64,000 nucleotides of DNA from Marinomonas pollencensis (GTDB lineage Bacteria; Pseudomonadota; Gammaproteobacteria; Pseudomonadales; Marinomonadaceae). Positions 37,486 to 47,807 of this stretch are shown here, piece by piece. Each line of letters opens with the position of its first letter. Position 1 is the stretch's first letter. The stretch covers positions 143,409 to 207,408 of the forward strand of contig NZ_QUNG01000007.1 in the NCBI RefSeq assembly GCF_003387375.1. Reading direction: 5' to 3'. A program made the translations under genes and the position numbers. Under the pieces are notes generated by a model, which had not been told where the DNA came from, searched no databases, and worked only from the letters and a program-made list of their open reading frames with translations.

Positions 37486-37560
37486 TGGCTGGGGTAGCAG
37501 GATTCGAACCTACGCATGACAGGATCAAAACCTGTTGCCTTACCGCTTGGCGATACCCCA
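37486..37560 (-). tRNA. tRNA-Gln (anticodon TTG), copy A
   Basis: Promoter-proximal member of the array; same sequence as the other Gln copies. It follows the array promoter by about 50 bases. Confidence 0.95.
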
Positions 37561-37616
37561 ATAGACTGTCACAGAGCCAGTTGTCGTAGAACGATCTGCT
37601 GTCTCTGTGGCGCGAT

Positions 37617-37645
37617 ATTATTCATATAACCCGTTAACGGGTCAA
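37617..37645 (-). promoter_or_regulatory. Promoter of the tRNA array
   Basis: On the minus strand: TTGACC (37645-37640), a 17-base spacer, and AATAAT (37622-37617), followed by a GC-rich discriminator (CGCGCC). Such discriminators are typical of stringently controlled stable-RNA promoters. Confidence 0.75.
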
Positions 37646-37672
37646 GTGTTTTCTTCAATGTTTTATAAAAAA

Positions 37673-38764
37673 TCAAACATTGAAGCGGAAATGCATCACA
37701 TCACCGTCTTTTACAATGTAGTCTTTTCCTTCTAGACGCCATTTGCCGGCTTCTTTCGCGCCATTTTCACCCTTGTATTGGATGAAATCGTCGTAACCAA
37801 CTACTTCGGCACGGATAAAGCCTTTTTCAAAGTCTGTGTGGATCACACCAGCCGCTTGAGGGCCTGTTGCCCCTTGTTTTACTGTCCAGGCTCGAACTTC
37901 TTTAACGCCTGCTGTGAAGTAGGTCTGAAGGCCTAGGAGCTCATAGCCAGCGCGAATAACGCGATCTAGGCCAGGTTCTGTCATTCCCATTTCGTCTAGG
38001 AACTCTTGCATTTCTTCTGCATCAAGTTCGGAAATCTCAGCTTCTAGTTGGTTACAAATAGGAACCACCATGGCGCCTTCTGCCGCGGCAATTTCACGAA
38101 CTTGGTCTAGGTGTGGGTTGTTCTCAAAGCCGTCTTCAGCAACGTTGGCAATGTACATGGTTGGTTTTGTCGTCAACAGGTGGAAAGACTTCACTTCCTT
38201 TTGTTGATCATCAGACAGTTCCATAGAGCGAACCGGTAAACCGTTCTCCAAATGAGCTTTGATGCTTTCCAAAAATGCTTTATGAGCAATGGCGTCTTTA
38301 TTGCCACTTTTGGCATTTTTAGCTGTGCGGAAGATTTGTTTTTCGATGGATTCTAGGTCCGCAAAAATCAACTCTAAGTTGATGACTTCAATGTCTGCTT
38401 TTGGATTGACTTGGTTTGAAACGTGAATAACATTTTCGTCTTCAAAGCAACGTACAACGTGGGCAATGGCGTCAGTTTCGCGAATGTTGGCGAGGAATTT
38501 ATTGCCCAGGCCTTCACCTTTAGAGGCGCCTTCAACTAAGCCTGCAATGTCCACAAATTCCATTGTGGTGGCTAATACACGCTCAGGTTTCACTATCTCA
38601 GCCAATGCATCTAAGCGTGGGTCTGGCATAGCAACGACACCGGCATTTGGTTCGATAGTACAAAAAGGGAAGTTTTCAGCGCCAATACCTGCTTTGGTAA
38701 GGGCGTTAAAAAGAGTTGATTTACCAACGTTAGGTAGCCCTACGATGCCGCAATTAAAACCCAT
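37673..38764 (-). CDS. ychF: Ribosome-associated ATPase YchF (OLA1 family)
   Basis: Obg-family P-loop ATPase that binds ribosomes and responds to redox stress. The G domain has [17 protein letters not shown] (P-loop, residues 8-24) and [20 protein letters not shown] (switch II with DxxG); NVAED replaces the usual NKxD, which accounts for the ATP preference. A coiled-coil insert (about 130-200) and a C-terminal TGS domain ending MHFRFNV follow. Length 363 equals E. coli YchF. It follows pth by 26 bases, as in many gammaproteobacteria. Confidence 0.97.
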   Translation of the reverse strand: MGFNCGIVGLPNVGKSTLFNALTKAGIGAENFPFCTIEPNAGVVAMPDPRLDALAEIVKPERVLATTMEFVDIAGLVEGASKGEGLGNKFLANIRETDAIAHVVRCFEDENVIHVSNQVNPKADIEVINLELIFADLESIEKQIFRTAKNAKSGNKDAIAHKAFLESIKAHLENGLPVRSMELSDDQQKEVKSFHLLTTKPTMYIANVAEDGFENNPHLDQVREIAAAEGAMVVPICNQLEAEISELDAEEMQEFLDEMGMTEPGLDRVIRAGYELLGLQTYFTAGVKEVRAWTVKQGATGPQAAGVIHTDFEKGFIRAEVVGYDDFIQYKGENGAKEAGKWRLEGKDYIVKDGDVMHFRFNV

Positions 38765-38790
38765 AGTGAGATTCCTGAATAATTAAATGA

Positions 38791-39375
38791 TTATGCTTTG
38801 AAACTGTGGAGTTGATTCATCACGGCGTTAAGATTGCCGCGAACGATATCATCAACATAGCGTAACGATTCGTCGATCGTTTGCTCTATTTTACTGTAGT
38901 CATCCGGCGAGGCTTTTTTTAGCACATAGTTAGCCACTTGACTGGCATGACCTGGATGTCCAATACCAATACGTAAACGACCGAACTCTCGGTTGTTTGC
39001 TAACTTTGCTATGATGTCTTTTAGGCCGTTATGGCCGCCGTGGCCGCCACCCTTTTTCAGCTTGACTGTGCCGGGAGGGATGTCTAACTCGTCATGAATG
39101 ACAAGTACTTCTTCTGGAGGGATTTTGTAAAACTGGCAAACCGCTTGTACGGCTTTACCACTTAAATTCATATAGGTGGTGGGAATCAGTAAGTAGCATT
39201 CTTCACCAGCTATAGAAACTTTGCCAAATTGGCCTGAGAACTTCTTATCAGAACGCAAAAGGCATTGGCTCTGACGAGCCAATGCCTCTACCCATTGGGC
39301 GCCTGCATTGTGACGAGTGTTCTCGTATTCGTTACCTGGATTACCCAGACCGACTAATAATTTGAAACCTGCCAC
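38791..39375 (-). CDS. pth: Peptidyl-tRNA hydrolase Pth
   Basis: Recycles peptidyl-tRNAs released from stalled ribosomes. Motifs: VGLGNPGNEYENTRHNAG with catalytic His22, PTTYMNLSGKAV (the conserved Asn), and HDELDIPPGTVKLKKGGG followed by GGHNGLKDI. The start is GTG 39375 (AAGG eight bases upstream), giving 194 residues, the length of E. coli Pth. It lies between rplY and ychF on the same strand, 19 bases after the rplY stop. Confidence 0.96.
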   Translation of the reverse strand: MAGFKLLVGLGNPGNEYENTRHNAGAQWVEALARQSQCLLRSDKKFSGQFGKVSIAGEECYLLIPTTYMNLSGKAVQAVCQFYKIPPEEVLVIHDELDIPPGTVKLKKGGGHGGHNGLKDIIAKLANNREFGRLRIGIGHPGHASQVANYVLKKASPDDYSKIEQTIDESLRYVDDIVRGNLNAVMNQLHSFKA

Positions 39376-39394
39376 AATGCTACCTTCAATGATC

Positions 39395-39973
39395 TTAACG
39401 TTTAGATTTGTCGATACGACCGATTGGCTGGTTGTGATCTTCGCCTTTAAGTAAAGCGATCAACTCAACGCCTTCTGGTAGTGTTGCATCAGATAGGTGG
39501 AAAATCTGACCAAGCTGACCGTCGATAACGTCAACAATCAATTCAGCAGGAAGATTTGCTGGTAGGCAACGAACTTCAGCCAATTTAGCTTCAACAGTCA
39601 AACGACCGCCTTGGCTCTTAACACCTTCACTTTTCGCAGCGTTGATGAAAGTTAGTGGTACACGAGTTGTGATCACTGTGTTTTCAGCAATGCGTAGTAG
39701 GTCGATGTGCATTACAGCGCCAGTTGCTGGGTGACGTTGAAGTGCTTTAACAAGTACTTTTTCCGCTTGACCATCAACAGATACTTCAACAACGCTAGTT
39801 AGGAAACCAGGAGTTGTTACTGCTTTAAGCAGTTCGTTATCTTTAAAAGTAACGGATTTTGGCTCTGTATCGCCGCCGTAGATAACAGCAGGCACTAGGC
39901 CTTCTTTACGAAGGCGGCGGCTCGCACCTTTACCTTCTTCAGTACGTGCAACGGCATTAATAGATAATGTCAT
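39395..39973 (-). CDS. rplY: 50S ribosomal protein L25 (CTC form)
   Basis: 5S rRNA-binding protein of the large subunit. At 192 residues it is the long CTC/TL5 type: the N-terminal L25 domain (residues 1-95, RTEEGKGASRRLRKEGLVPAVIYGG is characteristic, with the basic RRLRKEG) plus a C-terminal beta domain (about 100-180). E. coli has only the short form of 94 residues. The gene stands between prs and pth, the standard order. Confidence 0.95.
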   Translation of the reverse strand: MTLSINAVARTEEGKGASRRLRKEGLVPAVIYGGDTEPKSVTFKDNELLKAVTTPGFLTSVVEVSVDGQAEKVLVKALQRHPATGAVMHIDLLRIAENTVITTRVPLTFINAAKSEGVKSQGGRLTVEAKLAEVRCLPANLPAELIVDVIDGQLGQIFHLSDATLPEGVELIALLKGEDHNQPIGRIDKSKR

Positions 39974-40040
39974 GATATTTTCCTAATTAATAATAAGTGG
40001 TGCCCAGAACTGCGACCCGTTCCGAGCGAAAGTGTTTGGC

Positions 40041-40988
40041 TTAGGCCCCAAACATGGCACTAATAGACTCTTCGTTGCAAACGCGACGAACAGCCTCTGC
40101 CATAATGTCAGACATCGACAACTGGCGTATTTGAGGGCAATTTTGCGCCTCTTGTGTTAATGGGATGGTATCAGTCACGACCAACTCATCAAGCACGGAA
40201 TTTTTTACGTTTTCAATGGCTTTACCAGAAAGAACTGGGTGAGTGCAGTAAGCCAATACTTTTGCTGCGCCATGTTCTTTTAGCGCTTTTGCTGCGGCAC
40301 ATAATGTACCGCCAGTGTCACACATGTCGTCGATCAACACGCAAGTTTTACCGGACACATCACCAATCAAATGCATAATTTGAGCTTCGTTGGCACGCGG
40401 GCGTCGCTTATCTATGATGGCCAAATCCGCATCATCAAGCAGTTTAGCGAAGGCCCTTGCGCGCACAACGCCGCCTACATCCGGAGAAACAACGGCAATG
40501 TTTTCATGACCTTGACGTTGCAGGTCATCAAGTAATAATGGTGTGGCATAAACGTTATCAACAGGAATATCAAAAAATCCCTGTATTTGGTCAGCATGTA
40601 AGTCGACCGTTAATACTCGATTAATACCGACGGCAGAAATCATATCTGCAACCACTTTAGCGGTAATTGGTACACGCGCAGAACGAACTCGGCGATCTTG
40701 TCGGGCGTAACCAAAATAAGGAATTACCGCGGTGACTCGTGCAGCTGACGCGCGGCGTAGAGCGTCTGCCATTACGATCAATTCCATTAAATTGTCATTA
40801 CTCGGGGCACATGTAGACTGGATAATAAAAACGTCTTTACCGCGAACGTTTTCATTGATCTCAACCGTAATTTCACCATCGCTAAATTTACCTACGGTAG
40901 CATTGCCGATCGGCAAGCCTAAGCGACGAACTACCCTGCGAGCGAGTTCAGGGTTTGCATTACCGGTAAAAACCATCAACTTGGACAC
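40041..40988 (-). CDS. prs: Ribose-phosphate pyrophosphokinase Prs
   Basis: Makes PRPP from ribose 5-phosphate and ATP for nucleotide, His, Trp and NAD synthesis. Landmarks: [31 protein letters not shown], the flexible-loop region [30 protein letters not shown], and the PRPP loop [13 protein letters not shown] chose GTG 40988 (AAGGG eight bases upstream), which gives 315 residues, exactly the E. coli length; the frame start at 41057 runs into ispE. Confidence 0.96.
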   Translation of the reverse strand: MSKLMVFTGNANPELARRVVRRLGLPIGNATVGKFSDGEITVEINENVRGKDVFIIQSTCAPSNDNLMELIVMADALRRASAARVTAVIPYFGYARQDRRVRSARVPITAKVVADMISAVGINRVLTVDLHADQIQGFFDIPVDNVYATPLLLDDLQRQGHENIAVVSPDVGGVVRARAFAKLLDDADLAIIDKRRPRANEAQIMHLIGDVSGKTCVLIDDMCDTGGTLCAAAKALKEHGAAKVLAYCTHPVLSGKAIENVKNSVLDELVVTDTIPLTQEAQNCPQIRQLSMSDIMAEAVRRVCNEESISAMFGA

Positions 40989-41046
40989 TGTGTATACCCT
41001 TTGTATTGTGTAACTATGAACATAGGTGGCTGGTGTTGCTTGCAAA

Positions 41047-41913
41047 CTAATGGGCAAGCAAACCTTTGTTTTTCTCGATCCACTGGTTTAATGCAATATG
41101 AGTCGGGGAAAGGTTACAGCCTTGGCAAACCCAAGTTTGCCATTTGTCGGGTGTAGACGCTCTCAGCCGCTCAGCGTCTTGTTGATTGTCAAACGTTAAA
41201 AAGAGGCAAGCTCCAGTCCCGGTCAGTTTGGCGTCCCCGTGATTTTTAAGCCACAAATACGCTTCATTTACGTCAGGATTGTGCTTTAGCACCACGTCTA
41301 AGCAATCATTACGCCCACCCAGCGATAAGGCGTGCGATATTTTGATGGGAGGGGTGTCTCTTGTCAAATGTTTATCGGTAAAAATTTGACCAGTTGAGAC
41401 ATGACAATTGGGTTTTAAGATTAAAAAATAGGGCGTGTCTAATTCGACGGGTTGCAGCTGCTCACCAACGCCTTCAGCAAAGGCTGATTTCCCCATCACG
41501 AAAACGGGCACATCTGCGCCTAAGTTGAGTCCTATTTCAGCCAGCTTCGATAAGGGTAAATCACACTGCCAAAGGGTGTTGAGGGCCAATAAAGTGGTGG
41601 CGGCGTTAGAGCTTCCTCCACCAATACCTCCGCCCATAGGTAATTGTTTTTCTAAAACAATATCGACTCCATGAGAGTCGTTCTGGCGATAAGGTAGGAG
41701 TAAATTAGCCGCCTTAAAAATAAGATTGTCGGTGGTGGCTAAAGACGCTATTTCAGGCGTAATGGTAATGCGGTTTTGTTGGTTTGTGCTAAAGGATAAG
41801 GTGTCACATAAGTCCGTCAATTGAAACAAGGTTTGCAAATCGTGATAACCATCACTGCGTTGGCCTGTAATGTGTAAAAAAAGATTTAATTTCGCCGGAG
41901 AAGGAAGTTTCAT
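41047..41913 (-). CDS. ispE: 4-diphosphocytidyl-2-C-methyl-D-erythritol kinase IspE
   Basis: GHMP kinase of the MEP isoprenoid pathway. Substrate-site [20 protein letters not shown] (Lys and His conserved) is at the N-terminus; the ATP-binding motif [17 protein letters not shown] is at about residues 90-106, and LTGTGACLF is near the C-terminus. ATG 41913 gives 288 residues starting [10 protein letters not shown] like E. coli. No Shine-Dalgarno is visible, but the lolB stop is 5 bases away, so coupling is likely. An ATG at 41934 overlaps lolB. Confidence 0.95.
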   Translation of the reverse strand: MKLPSPAKLNLFLHITGQRSDGYHDLQTLFQLTDLCDTLSFSTNQQNRITITPEIASLATTDNLIFKAANLLLPYRQNDSHGVDIVLEKQLPMGGGIGGGSSNAATTLLALNTLWQCDLPLSKLAEIGLNLGADVPVFVMGKSAFAEGVGEQLQPVELDTPYFLILKPNCHVSTGQIFTDKHLTRDTPPIKISHALSLGGRNDCLDVVLKHNPDVNEAYLWLKNHGDAKLTGTGACLFLTFDNQQDAERLRASTPDKWQTWVCQGCNLSPTHIALNQWIEKNKGLLAH

Positions 41914-41918
41914 AGGGG

Positions 41919-42497
41919 TTACTGAATAGTCCATTGGGTGATAATTAAATTAACGCGGTATGGCGGACGTGATACTTGCATTTTTTGCGGCAAAGACAAG
42001 CCTCGAATATCGGCAAATTTCTGATACGAAATCGTCCAGCCATCTTGAATTATTTCACTGGGTAAGTCGCTGTTCTGCTGGTAGCTGATCTTGCTAAGCG
42101 TGTTTGGGTAAGGTAACCCACGAATCCAATAGCTTACTTGGCGTACTGGGAATTGCCAGCCTAGACGCTGCTGAAGCATCTGTTCTGCATCATAACCTGT
42201 GACAGTTTTGTCCTCATAAGCCAGCACGACTTTGCCGTCTTTGTTTTTACTTAATTCGGTGCTGCCTTGGCCAAACGGGCCATAAATTCTTAAATCGAAG
42301 GTGTTGGCAGAATGTTGCCAATTGAAATTTCCAGAGACAGCATCGTTTTCTGTTCTAATGCCGACGCGGCCTTGCGCTTCCCATTGTTTGATTAAACTAA
42401 CGCTGGCAGGAGGAGGGGTTAGTTTTTGTGGTTGGCTGGTACAGGCCGCAAGTAGTGTGGCGAGGAATGCTAGTAAGGTAACACGAAAAAGCATCAT
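41919..42497 (-). CDS. lolB: Outer-membrane lipoprotein receptor LolB
   Basis: Receives lipoproteins from LolA and inserts them in the outer membrane. It is itself a lipoprotein: signal MMLFRVTLLAFLATLLAAC with lipobox LAAC (Cys19). The mature domain has KQWEAQGRVGIRTENDAVSGNFNWQH in its early part, followed by RIYGPFGQGST and WIRGLPYPN, all LolB landmarks. At 192 residues it is normal. It lies between the TPR lipoprotein and ispE, as is usual. Confidence 0.94.
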   Translation of the reverse strand: MMLFRVTLLAFLATLLAACTSQPQKLTPPPASVSLIKQWEAQGRVGIRTENDAVSGNFNWQHSANTFDLRIYGPFGQGSTELSKNKDGKVVLAYEDKTVTGYDAEQMLQQRLGWQFPVRQVSYWIRGLPYPNTLSKISYQQNSDLPSEIIQDGWTISYQKFADIRGLSLPQKMQVSRPPYRVNLIITQWTIQ

Positions 42498-42506
42498 TAA
42501 TTGTCC

Positions 42507-44318
42507 TTAGTGGTGTGTTTGAGTCTTGTCTAAAAGTGAAGGCGACAAGCGTTTAACGGTTTCTAATAATAAAGTGTTGTTGGGGTTTTCTCTAAGGGCT
42601 GTTGTCCAAATAAAAGCCGCCTGAGAGTGCTTTTCCTGCTGCCATAATACTTCCCCATAATGGGCGCCAATTTCAGCATCTTGCAAGGTGTCCCATGCTT
42701 TTTTTAAGTAAAAAGAAGCGTTTGTTAACTGGCCTTGTAAAAAGAACCCCCAGCCTAGGCTGTCAATAATAGCAGGGTCTTTAGGGTCTTGGTGGTAAGC
42801 TTGGGTAATATAGTGCATGGCTTCATTAATTTTGTTGCTGCGAGTGAGTAATGTGTAGCCTAACGCATTGAGATATTGAGCGTCTTGAGGTTTTTTGCTT
42901 AATAAATGTTTGAGTTCTGTAATGGTGTTTTGCCAGTTTCCCATGCTGTCCTCTAACAGCGCTTTACGATAGCGTAATGCATCTGAGTGAGGGTAGGCCG
43001 TTAATGCATCCGTCAGTAGGGCCAAGGATAAATCATTGTGGTGTTTTTCTTCATGCAACCGACAAATGGCCGAGATGACTTCTGGTATCTGTTCTCTAGG
43101 GGTGCGCTTGAGAACCATTTTGTTGATCTGATCTTGTTTACCTTCGTCGTAGAGCCAAAGGGCAACTTGGGTCGTAGCGTGGCTGTTAAGTATCCCTGAT
43201 ACGTTTTGCATTTCTTGAATTGCTTGGTCTTTTTTGCCGGTATCCGCTAAGGCGGTCGCCATTAAATACGCGACTTGGTTATCAAGGCCATATTTATTGC
43301 TAGGCAATTTTTCAAGGACAGAGAGTGCGCTTTCAGGATGCCCTGTAGAAATCAGTAAATTACTGAAGGTAATGCCTGCTTGTATATGGTCTGATTGCTT
43401 CAGTGGTAAGGTCTGGTATTTTTTCGCAGCGTTTTCTATCTCTCCAGCTTGTACCAAAAATTCCAGTAAAGGAGTGAGTAGGCGTGTGCTTGTGGGAAAC
43501 TGATTCAGCCCTGTTTCTAAGCTTAAGATCGCGCTTTCTCGGTTCCCTAATTGATCTTGGCTGTAGGCTTGTAATAAATACAGTGGTTCTTTGTCAGGTA
43601 CGTTTTTGTTGGCCAAAAGAGGCTTTGTGATATTGATGCTGGCTTGGTAATTGCCATTGCTAAATTGGATGCGGGCATTGCTCGCTTTGATAAAAAGGTT
43701 TTGATGGTAATTGTCAGGCAATTTTTTTAACGTGCTGGCTATTGTGTTGAGCAAGTCCGAATTACGTATGTTTTTATCAATGTAAAGTGGCAAAAAGTGG
43801 ATCGAGACCTTGTTGTCCAGAGCTTTAGTTAACAGGGCCAAAGCGTCTTCAGTACGGTTTGCTTGCAGCAGCATTTGTAATTTTAAAGAATACGCTTGTT
43901 CGCTTATGGGGTCGATGGCGATCAGTAAGTCGGTACTTGTTTCAATATTAGCATTGTTGTGGCTAGCCATTGCGATATGCAGTAGCCGTTCTGCGAGTTG
44001 TTTGTCTTGTGTTTTCTCAACTAATTTATAAAAGGACGGAAATGCTTGACTTGGGCCTTCTCGTTGTAAGGTGAATTCGGCTTCAAGTAAGGCTTCAATT
44101 TGATCGTTAGAGCGCTCTGGTAGCACGGAACCTGCCTTGGAAATTGATGGCAGTTTGGTTGTGTTGCTTTGTTGTGGTGTTGAGCTGCAGCCAAACAAAA
44201 CGGCAGAGCTCAAGATAAGAAGCAGGGATGCAGCCGGCCTTATGCTAAAGAATTTTGCTTTTGCATGGGCTAAGGTGTGCAAATAAGGTGGCATGTGCTT
44301 TCTCGATGCTAAATTCAT
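42507..44318 (-). CDS. Large TPR-repeat lipoprotein
   Basis: Envelope protein of unknown exact role, conserved upstream of lolB in pseudomonads and relatives. The N-terminus has a lipoprotein-type signal with LFGC (Cys near residue 44) after an unusually long leader. Tetratricopeptide-like repeats fill most of the 603 residues; the clearest are near the C-terminus, for example LNALGYTLLTRSNKINEAMHYI cut in two overlapping helices and DSLGWGFFLQGQLTNASFY. AAGGG lies 5 bases upstream of ATG 44318; a later ATG at 44294 would give a more usual signal length. Confidence 0.82.
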   Translation of the reverse strand: MNLASRKHMPPYLHTLAHAKAKFFSIRPAASLLLILSSAVLFGCSSTPQQSNTTKLPSISKAGSVLPERSNDQIEALLEAEFTLQREGPSQAFPSFYKLVEKTQDKQLAERLLHIAMASHNNANIETSTDLLIAIDPISEQAYSLKLQMLLQANRTEDALALLTKALDNKVSIHFLPLYIDKNIRNSDLLNTIASTLKKLPDNYHQNLFIKASNARIQFSNGNYQASINITKPLLANKNVPDKEPLYLLQAYSQDQLGNRESAILSLETGLNQFPTSTRLLTPLLEFLVQAGEIENAAKKYQTLPLKQSDHIQAGITFSNLLISTGHPESALSVLEKLPSNKYGLDNQVAYLMATALADTGKKDQAIQEMQNVSGILNSHATTQVALWLYDEGKQDQINKMVLKRTPREQIPEVISAICRLHEEKHHNDLSLALLTDALTAYPHSDALRYRKALLEDSMGNWQNTITELKHLLSKKPQDAQYLNALGYTLLTRSNKINEAMHYITQAYHQDPKDPAIIDSLGWGFFLQGQLTNASFYLKKAWDTLQDAEIGAHYGEVLWQQEKHSQAAFIWTTALRENPNNTLLLETVKRLSPSLLDKTQTHH

Positions 44319-44425
44319 ATATCCCTTATGTTATCGTTAGACGATAGGTTGTGTCAGTCATAACTATAAACTAATCCTATTACTTTTATTGATCCTATGG
44401 GGTGCGAAAATAAGCTAATTCCTCG

Positions 44426-44431
44426 TATAAT
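44426..44431 (+). promoter_or_regulatory. Candidate -10 element of hemA
   Basis: A perfect TATAAT at 44426-44431 lies in the gap between the divergent TPR lipoprotein and hemA. The expected -35 position (around 44403) is a poor match, so an activator may be needed. The leader would be about 80 bases. Confidence 0.4.
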
Positions 44432-44518
44432 GTGTCCTCTTTATGTAAAGGGCTGTACTGGAATGCTTATTCCTCTTCCCCATGTTTTGAGATACCGATC
44501 CTTGAAAAGAGTTTCTTA

Positions 44519-45787
44519 ATGCCGCTAATTACCGTGGGTGTCAACCACAAAACAGCTCCAGTCGCGATTCGTGAGCGGGTCGCTTTTGCGCCTGAAAAAA
44601 TGGTAGAAGCTTTGTCTTCTTTGGTGTCTGCTAAAAAGGCTAATGAAGCGGTTATCGTCTCTACTTGCAATCGAACTGAATTGTACTGCTCTATCGATGA
44701 AGGTAGTGACATTGATGAGATTATTCGCTGGTTAGGGCATTACCATCAGTTGGACTTTGCTGATCTTAAGCAGTATTGCTACGCGCATTTAAACGATGAC
44801 AGCGTACGGCACATAATGCGAGTAGCGTCCGGGTTAGATTCTCTTATTTTGGGTGAGCCGCAAATTTTAGGGCAAGTAAAATCAGCGTACGCAGTATCGC
44901 AAGAGGGGGACTGCATTGGTCCTGAACTTCAGTCTCTGTTTCAACGTACATTCTCCATTGCAAAGCGAGTAAGAACGGACACCGCCATCGGTGAAAACCC
45001 AGTTTCTATTGCCTTTGCTGCGGTGAGCTTGGCCCAGCGTATTTTTGCTGATATTCGTCAAAATACAGCTTTGCTAATAGGAGCAGGCCAAACCATCGAA
45101 TTAGTAGCCCGCCATTTGAAAGAACAGGGGGTGAAGCGAATTATTGTGGCGAATAGAACCTTGGCTCGAGCGGAAACGCTCGCCAATGACTTAGCGGCGG
45201 AAGCCATTATGTTAGGGGATATTGGCGACTATCTAGCACAGGCGGATATTGTTATTTCTTCTACTGCCAGTCAATTACCCATTATTGGTAAGGGAATGGT
45301 AGAGCGAGCTACGGCTAAGCGCCGTCATAATCCAATGCTGCTGATAGATATTGCCGTACCGCGGGATATTGAACCCGAGGTGGAAGAGGTAAAAGATGCC
45401 TATCTTTATACGGTAGATGATTTGCATTCGGTGATTGAAGAAAACGTCCGGGCAAGGCAAGATGCCGCTAAAGCGGCGGAGTTAATCATTGAAGAAGGCG
45501 TCGATTCTTATCGGCGTACATTAGAATCCCGTAAGATGTCTGACTTGATTGTCACTTATCGACATGCGGCAGAAGAGCTAAAAGATATTGAGCTGGCGAA
45601 AGCTATGAAAGGTCTCGAGTCAGGCCAATCTCCTGAACAAGTATTAAATAAACTTGCTCATGGGCTAATGAATAAATTGATCCACGCACCCACTCGATAT
45701 CTTAGAGAAGCGGGTGCGGAAGCAGATCAAGATGGATTAACCATTGCCGCAACTGTATTGGGCATTAATGAAGACAAAGATAATTAA
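44519..45787 (+). CDS. hemA: Glutamyl-tRNA reductase HemA
   Basis: First committed enzyme of C5-pathway tetrapyrrole synthesis; reduces Glu-tRNA to glutamate 1-semialdehyde with NADPH. It has the catalytic Cys50 in [28 protein letters not shown], and the NADPH site [16 protein letters not shown] at about residue 185. ATG 44519 ([15 protein letters not shown]) gives 422 residues; the frame start at 44432 has no family support. It is followed after 2 bases by prfA, the common hemA-prfA-prmC unit, linking haem synthesis and release-factor genes. Confidence 0.96.
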   Translation: MPLITVGVNHKTAPVAIRERVAFAPEKMVEALSSLVSAKKANEAVIVSTCNRTELYCSIDEGSDIDEIIRWLGHYHQLDFADLKQYCYAHLNDDSVRHIMRVASGLDSLILGEPQILGQVKSAYAVSQEGDCIGPELQSLFQRTFSIAKRVRTDTAIGENPVSIAFAAVSLAQRIFADIRQNTALLIGAGQTIELVARHLKEQGVKRIIVANRTLARAETLANDLAAEAIMLGDIGDYLAQADIVISSTASQLPIIGKGMVERATAKRRHNPMLLIDIAVPRDIEPEVEEVKDAYLYTVDDLHSVIEENVRARQDAAKAAELIIEEGVDSYRRTLESRKMSDLIVTYRHAAEELKDIELAKAMKGLESGQSPEQVLNKLAHGLMNKLIHAPTRYLREAGAEADQDGLTIAATVLGINEDKDN

Positions 45788-45789
45788 TA

Positions 45790-46878
45790 ATGAAAGATTC
45801 GATAAAGTTTAAATTAGAGAGTTTGTCTGATCGTTATGATGAACTGGCAGCCTTGCTAAGCGAAGCCGAAGTTATCATGGATCAAGATCTATTTCGCGCT
45901 TACTCGAAAGAGTATGCTGAATTAGAGCCGGTTGTTAAATGCTTCAGTGAATATCAGCAAGTTGTTGAGAATATTGAAGAAGCTGAGTTGATGATGACGG
46001 ACCCTGACCCTGAAATTAAAGAGATGGGTATAGAGGAAATGAAGTCGGGTCAGCAGCAACAAGAAGAATTGCAACTAGTATTGCAAAAGCTGCTGTTGCC
46101 AAAAGACCCTAATGATTCACGCAACGTCTTCTTAGAAGTGCGCGCGGGAACAGGCGGCGATGAAGCATCCATTTTCTCTGGTGATTTGTTTCGCATGTAT
46201 TCGCGTTATGCAGAAACTCAGCGCTGGAAAGTGGAAATCGTCAGTGCGAGTGAGGGTGAGCATGGCGGTTATAAAGAAGTCATTGCTCGTATTGTTGGTG
46301 ATGGCGCCTATTCAAAGCTAAAATTTGAATCAGGAGCGCATCGTGTACAACGTGTACCAGCTACAGAGTCCCAAGGCCGTATTCATACCTCAGCTTGTAC
46401 GGTGGCCGTGATGCCAGAAATGGATGAAGTTGCGGACATTGCGATTAATAAAAGTGATCTACGTATTGATACTTTCCGCGCTTCTGGTGCAGGTGGACAA
46501 CACGTTAACAAAACGGATTCAGCGATTCGTCTGACACACATACCTACCGGTGTGGTGGTTGAGTGTCAGGAAGAGCGTTCACAGCATAAGAATCGTGCCA
46601 AGGCAATGTCTTTATTGGCCTCTCGATTGTTAGCGGCAGAGCAAGAAAAAGCGGCAAGCGAGCAGTCTGAAGCGCGCAAATCATTGGTGGGTAGTGGCGA
46701 CCGTTCGGAACGAATTCGTACTTATAATTACCCACAAGGTCGAGTGACGGATCACCGTATTAATCTAACCTTGTACAAACTAGACGAGATTGTTACCGGC
46801 GATTTAGATGTGCTCATTAATCCGCTGGTCAATGAGTTCCAAGCGGAACAACTTGCCGCATTAAGCTCCGATAATTAA
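45790..46878 (+). CDS. prfA: Peptide chain release factor 1
   Basis: Class I release factor for UAA and UAG. An N-terminal helical domain is followed by the decoding domain with the PxT motif ([12 protein letters not shown], about residues 190-201) and the catalytic loop [13 protein letters not shown] (GGQ near 235). The PxT motif rather than SPF distinguishes it from RF2. Length 362 is normal. The glutamine of GGQ is the substrate of PrmC, encoded next. Confidence 0.97.
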   Translation: MKDSIKFKLESLSDRYDELAALLSEAEVIMDQDLFRAYSKEYAELEPVVKCFSEYQQVVENIEEAELMMTDPDPEIKEMGIEEMKSGQQQQEELQLVLQKLLLPKDPNDSRNVFLEVRAGTGGDEASIFSGDLFRMYSRYAETQRWKVEIVSASEGEHGGYKEVIARIVGDGAYSKLKFESGAHRVQRVPATESQGRIHTSACTVAVMPEMDEVADIAINKSDLRIDTFRASGAGGQHVNKTDSAIRLTHIPTGVVVECQEERSQHKNRAKAMSLLASRLLAAEQEKAASEQSEARKSLVGSGDRSERIRTYNYPQGRVTDHRINLTLYKLDEIVTGDLDVLINPLVNEFQAEQLAALSSDN

Positions 46879-46919
46879 CCCTGCAATGGGTGACTTAAAT
46901 CATAGGGTTACGATCGCAT

Positions 46920-47762
46920 ATGCGAATTGATGAACAACTCAAAGGCGCTTACGAGCGCCTTACTTTTGTCTCTGACACGGCGAAATTAGACGCTCAGCTG
47001 TTGCTTGCTCACGTATTAGGCGTGACCTCAGCGTATTTTTATACTTGGCCAGATAAAGTGTTAACGAGTGAGCAGATCGACGCGTTCGAGCGTTTACTAA
47101 TACGCCGCGAACAAGGCGAACCTATTGCCTATATTCTTCAACAGCAAGCCTTCTGGACATTAGACCTTGAGGTGGCTCAGTGTACCCTGATACCCCGTGC
47201 AGATACCGAGCGTTTAGTGGAAGTAGCATTAGCTTTAATGCTTCCAGAAAAGGCCTATCGAATCCTAGATTTGGGAACGGGAACAGGTGCTATCGCGTTA
47301 GCGCTGGCCTCTGAAAGCCCTAAATCGAGCGTTACAGGTATCGATTTTAATCAAGACGCTGTTGCTTTGGCAAAGCGTAATGCTTTGCGTAATCGGTTGG
47401 ATGTTGAGTTTTTGCAAAGCAGTTGGTTTGAACAATTGGCGCCTTGTCATGAGTTTAATCTCATCGTTTCTAATCCTCCTTATATAGACCCTAACGATGA
47501 GCATCTAGCGCAAGGTGATGTGCGCTTTGAACCTAAAAGTGCGTTGGTATCAGCAGAGCAAGGGTTAGCAGATATTTTGCATATTATCGCGGCGGCGCCA
47601 AATTATTTGGCTGAATCAGGGTATTTGGTTTTTGAGCACGGTTACGACCAGGCTGAAGCCGTGCGTGCTGCCTTTTTAGACAAAGGGTATAGCGACGTAA
47701 AAACCTATCAAGATTTAGCTGGCAATGACCGTGTAACCCAAGGCAGAAAGGCAGGTAATTAG
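46920..47762 (+). CDS. prmC: Release-factor glutamine methyltransferase PrmC
   Basis: N5-methylates the GGQ glutamine of RF1 and RF2. An N-terminal helical recognition domain (about residues 1-75) precedes the SAM-binding domain with ILDLGTGTGAIALAL (motif I, about 117-131) and the catalytic NPPY (about 185-188, SNPPYIDPND). At 280 residues it is full length. Third gene of the hemA-prfA-prmC unit, 41 bases after prfA. Confidence 0.96.
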   Translation: MRIDEQLKGAYERLTFVSDTAKLDAQLLLAHVLGVTSAYFYTWPDKVLTSEQIDAFERLLIRREQGEPIAYILQQQAFWTLDLEVAQCTLIPRADTERLVEVALALMLPEKAYRILDLGTGTGAIALALASESPKSSVTGIDFNQDAVALAKRNALRNRLDVEFLQSSWFEQLAPCHEFNLIVSNPPYIDPNDEHLAQGDVRFEPKSALVSAEQGLADILHIIAAAPNYLAESGYLVFEHGYDQAEAVRAAFLDKGYSDVKTYQDLAGNDRVTQGRKAGN

Positions 47763-47769
47763 CTATACG

Positions 47770-47802
47770 ATTCCCCCATGGCAAAAAGTGGCATGGGGGA
47801 AT
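47770..47802. terminator. Hairpin between convergent prmC and yaaA
   Basis: ATTCCCCCATG and CATGGGGGAAT are perfect 11-bp arms around 11 bases, lying exactly between the two convergent stops. The downstream sequence on the plus strand is T-rich (ATTGGTTATTTTTG). Confidence 0.7.
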
Positions 47803-47807
47803 ATTGG

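Noticed and set aside
37111..37560. Possible CRISPR array because of regularly repeated sequence
   Set aside because: The repeats fold as complete tRNA-Gln and tRNA-Met genes with CCA ends and anticodons; unit lengths and spacers do not fit CRISPR.
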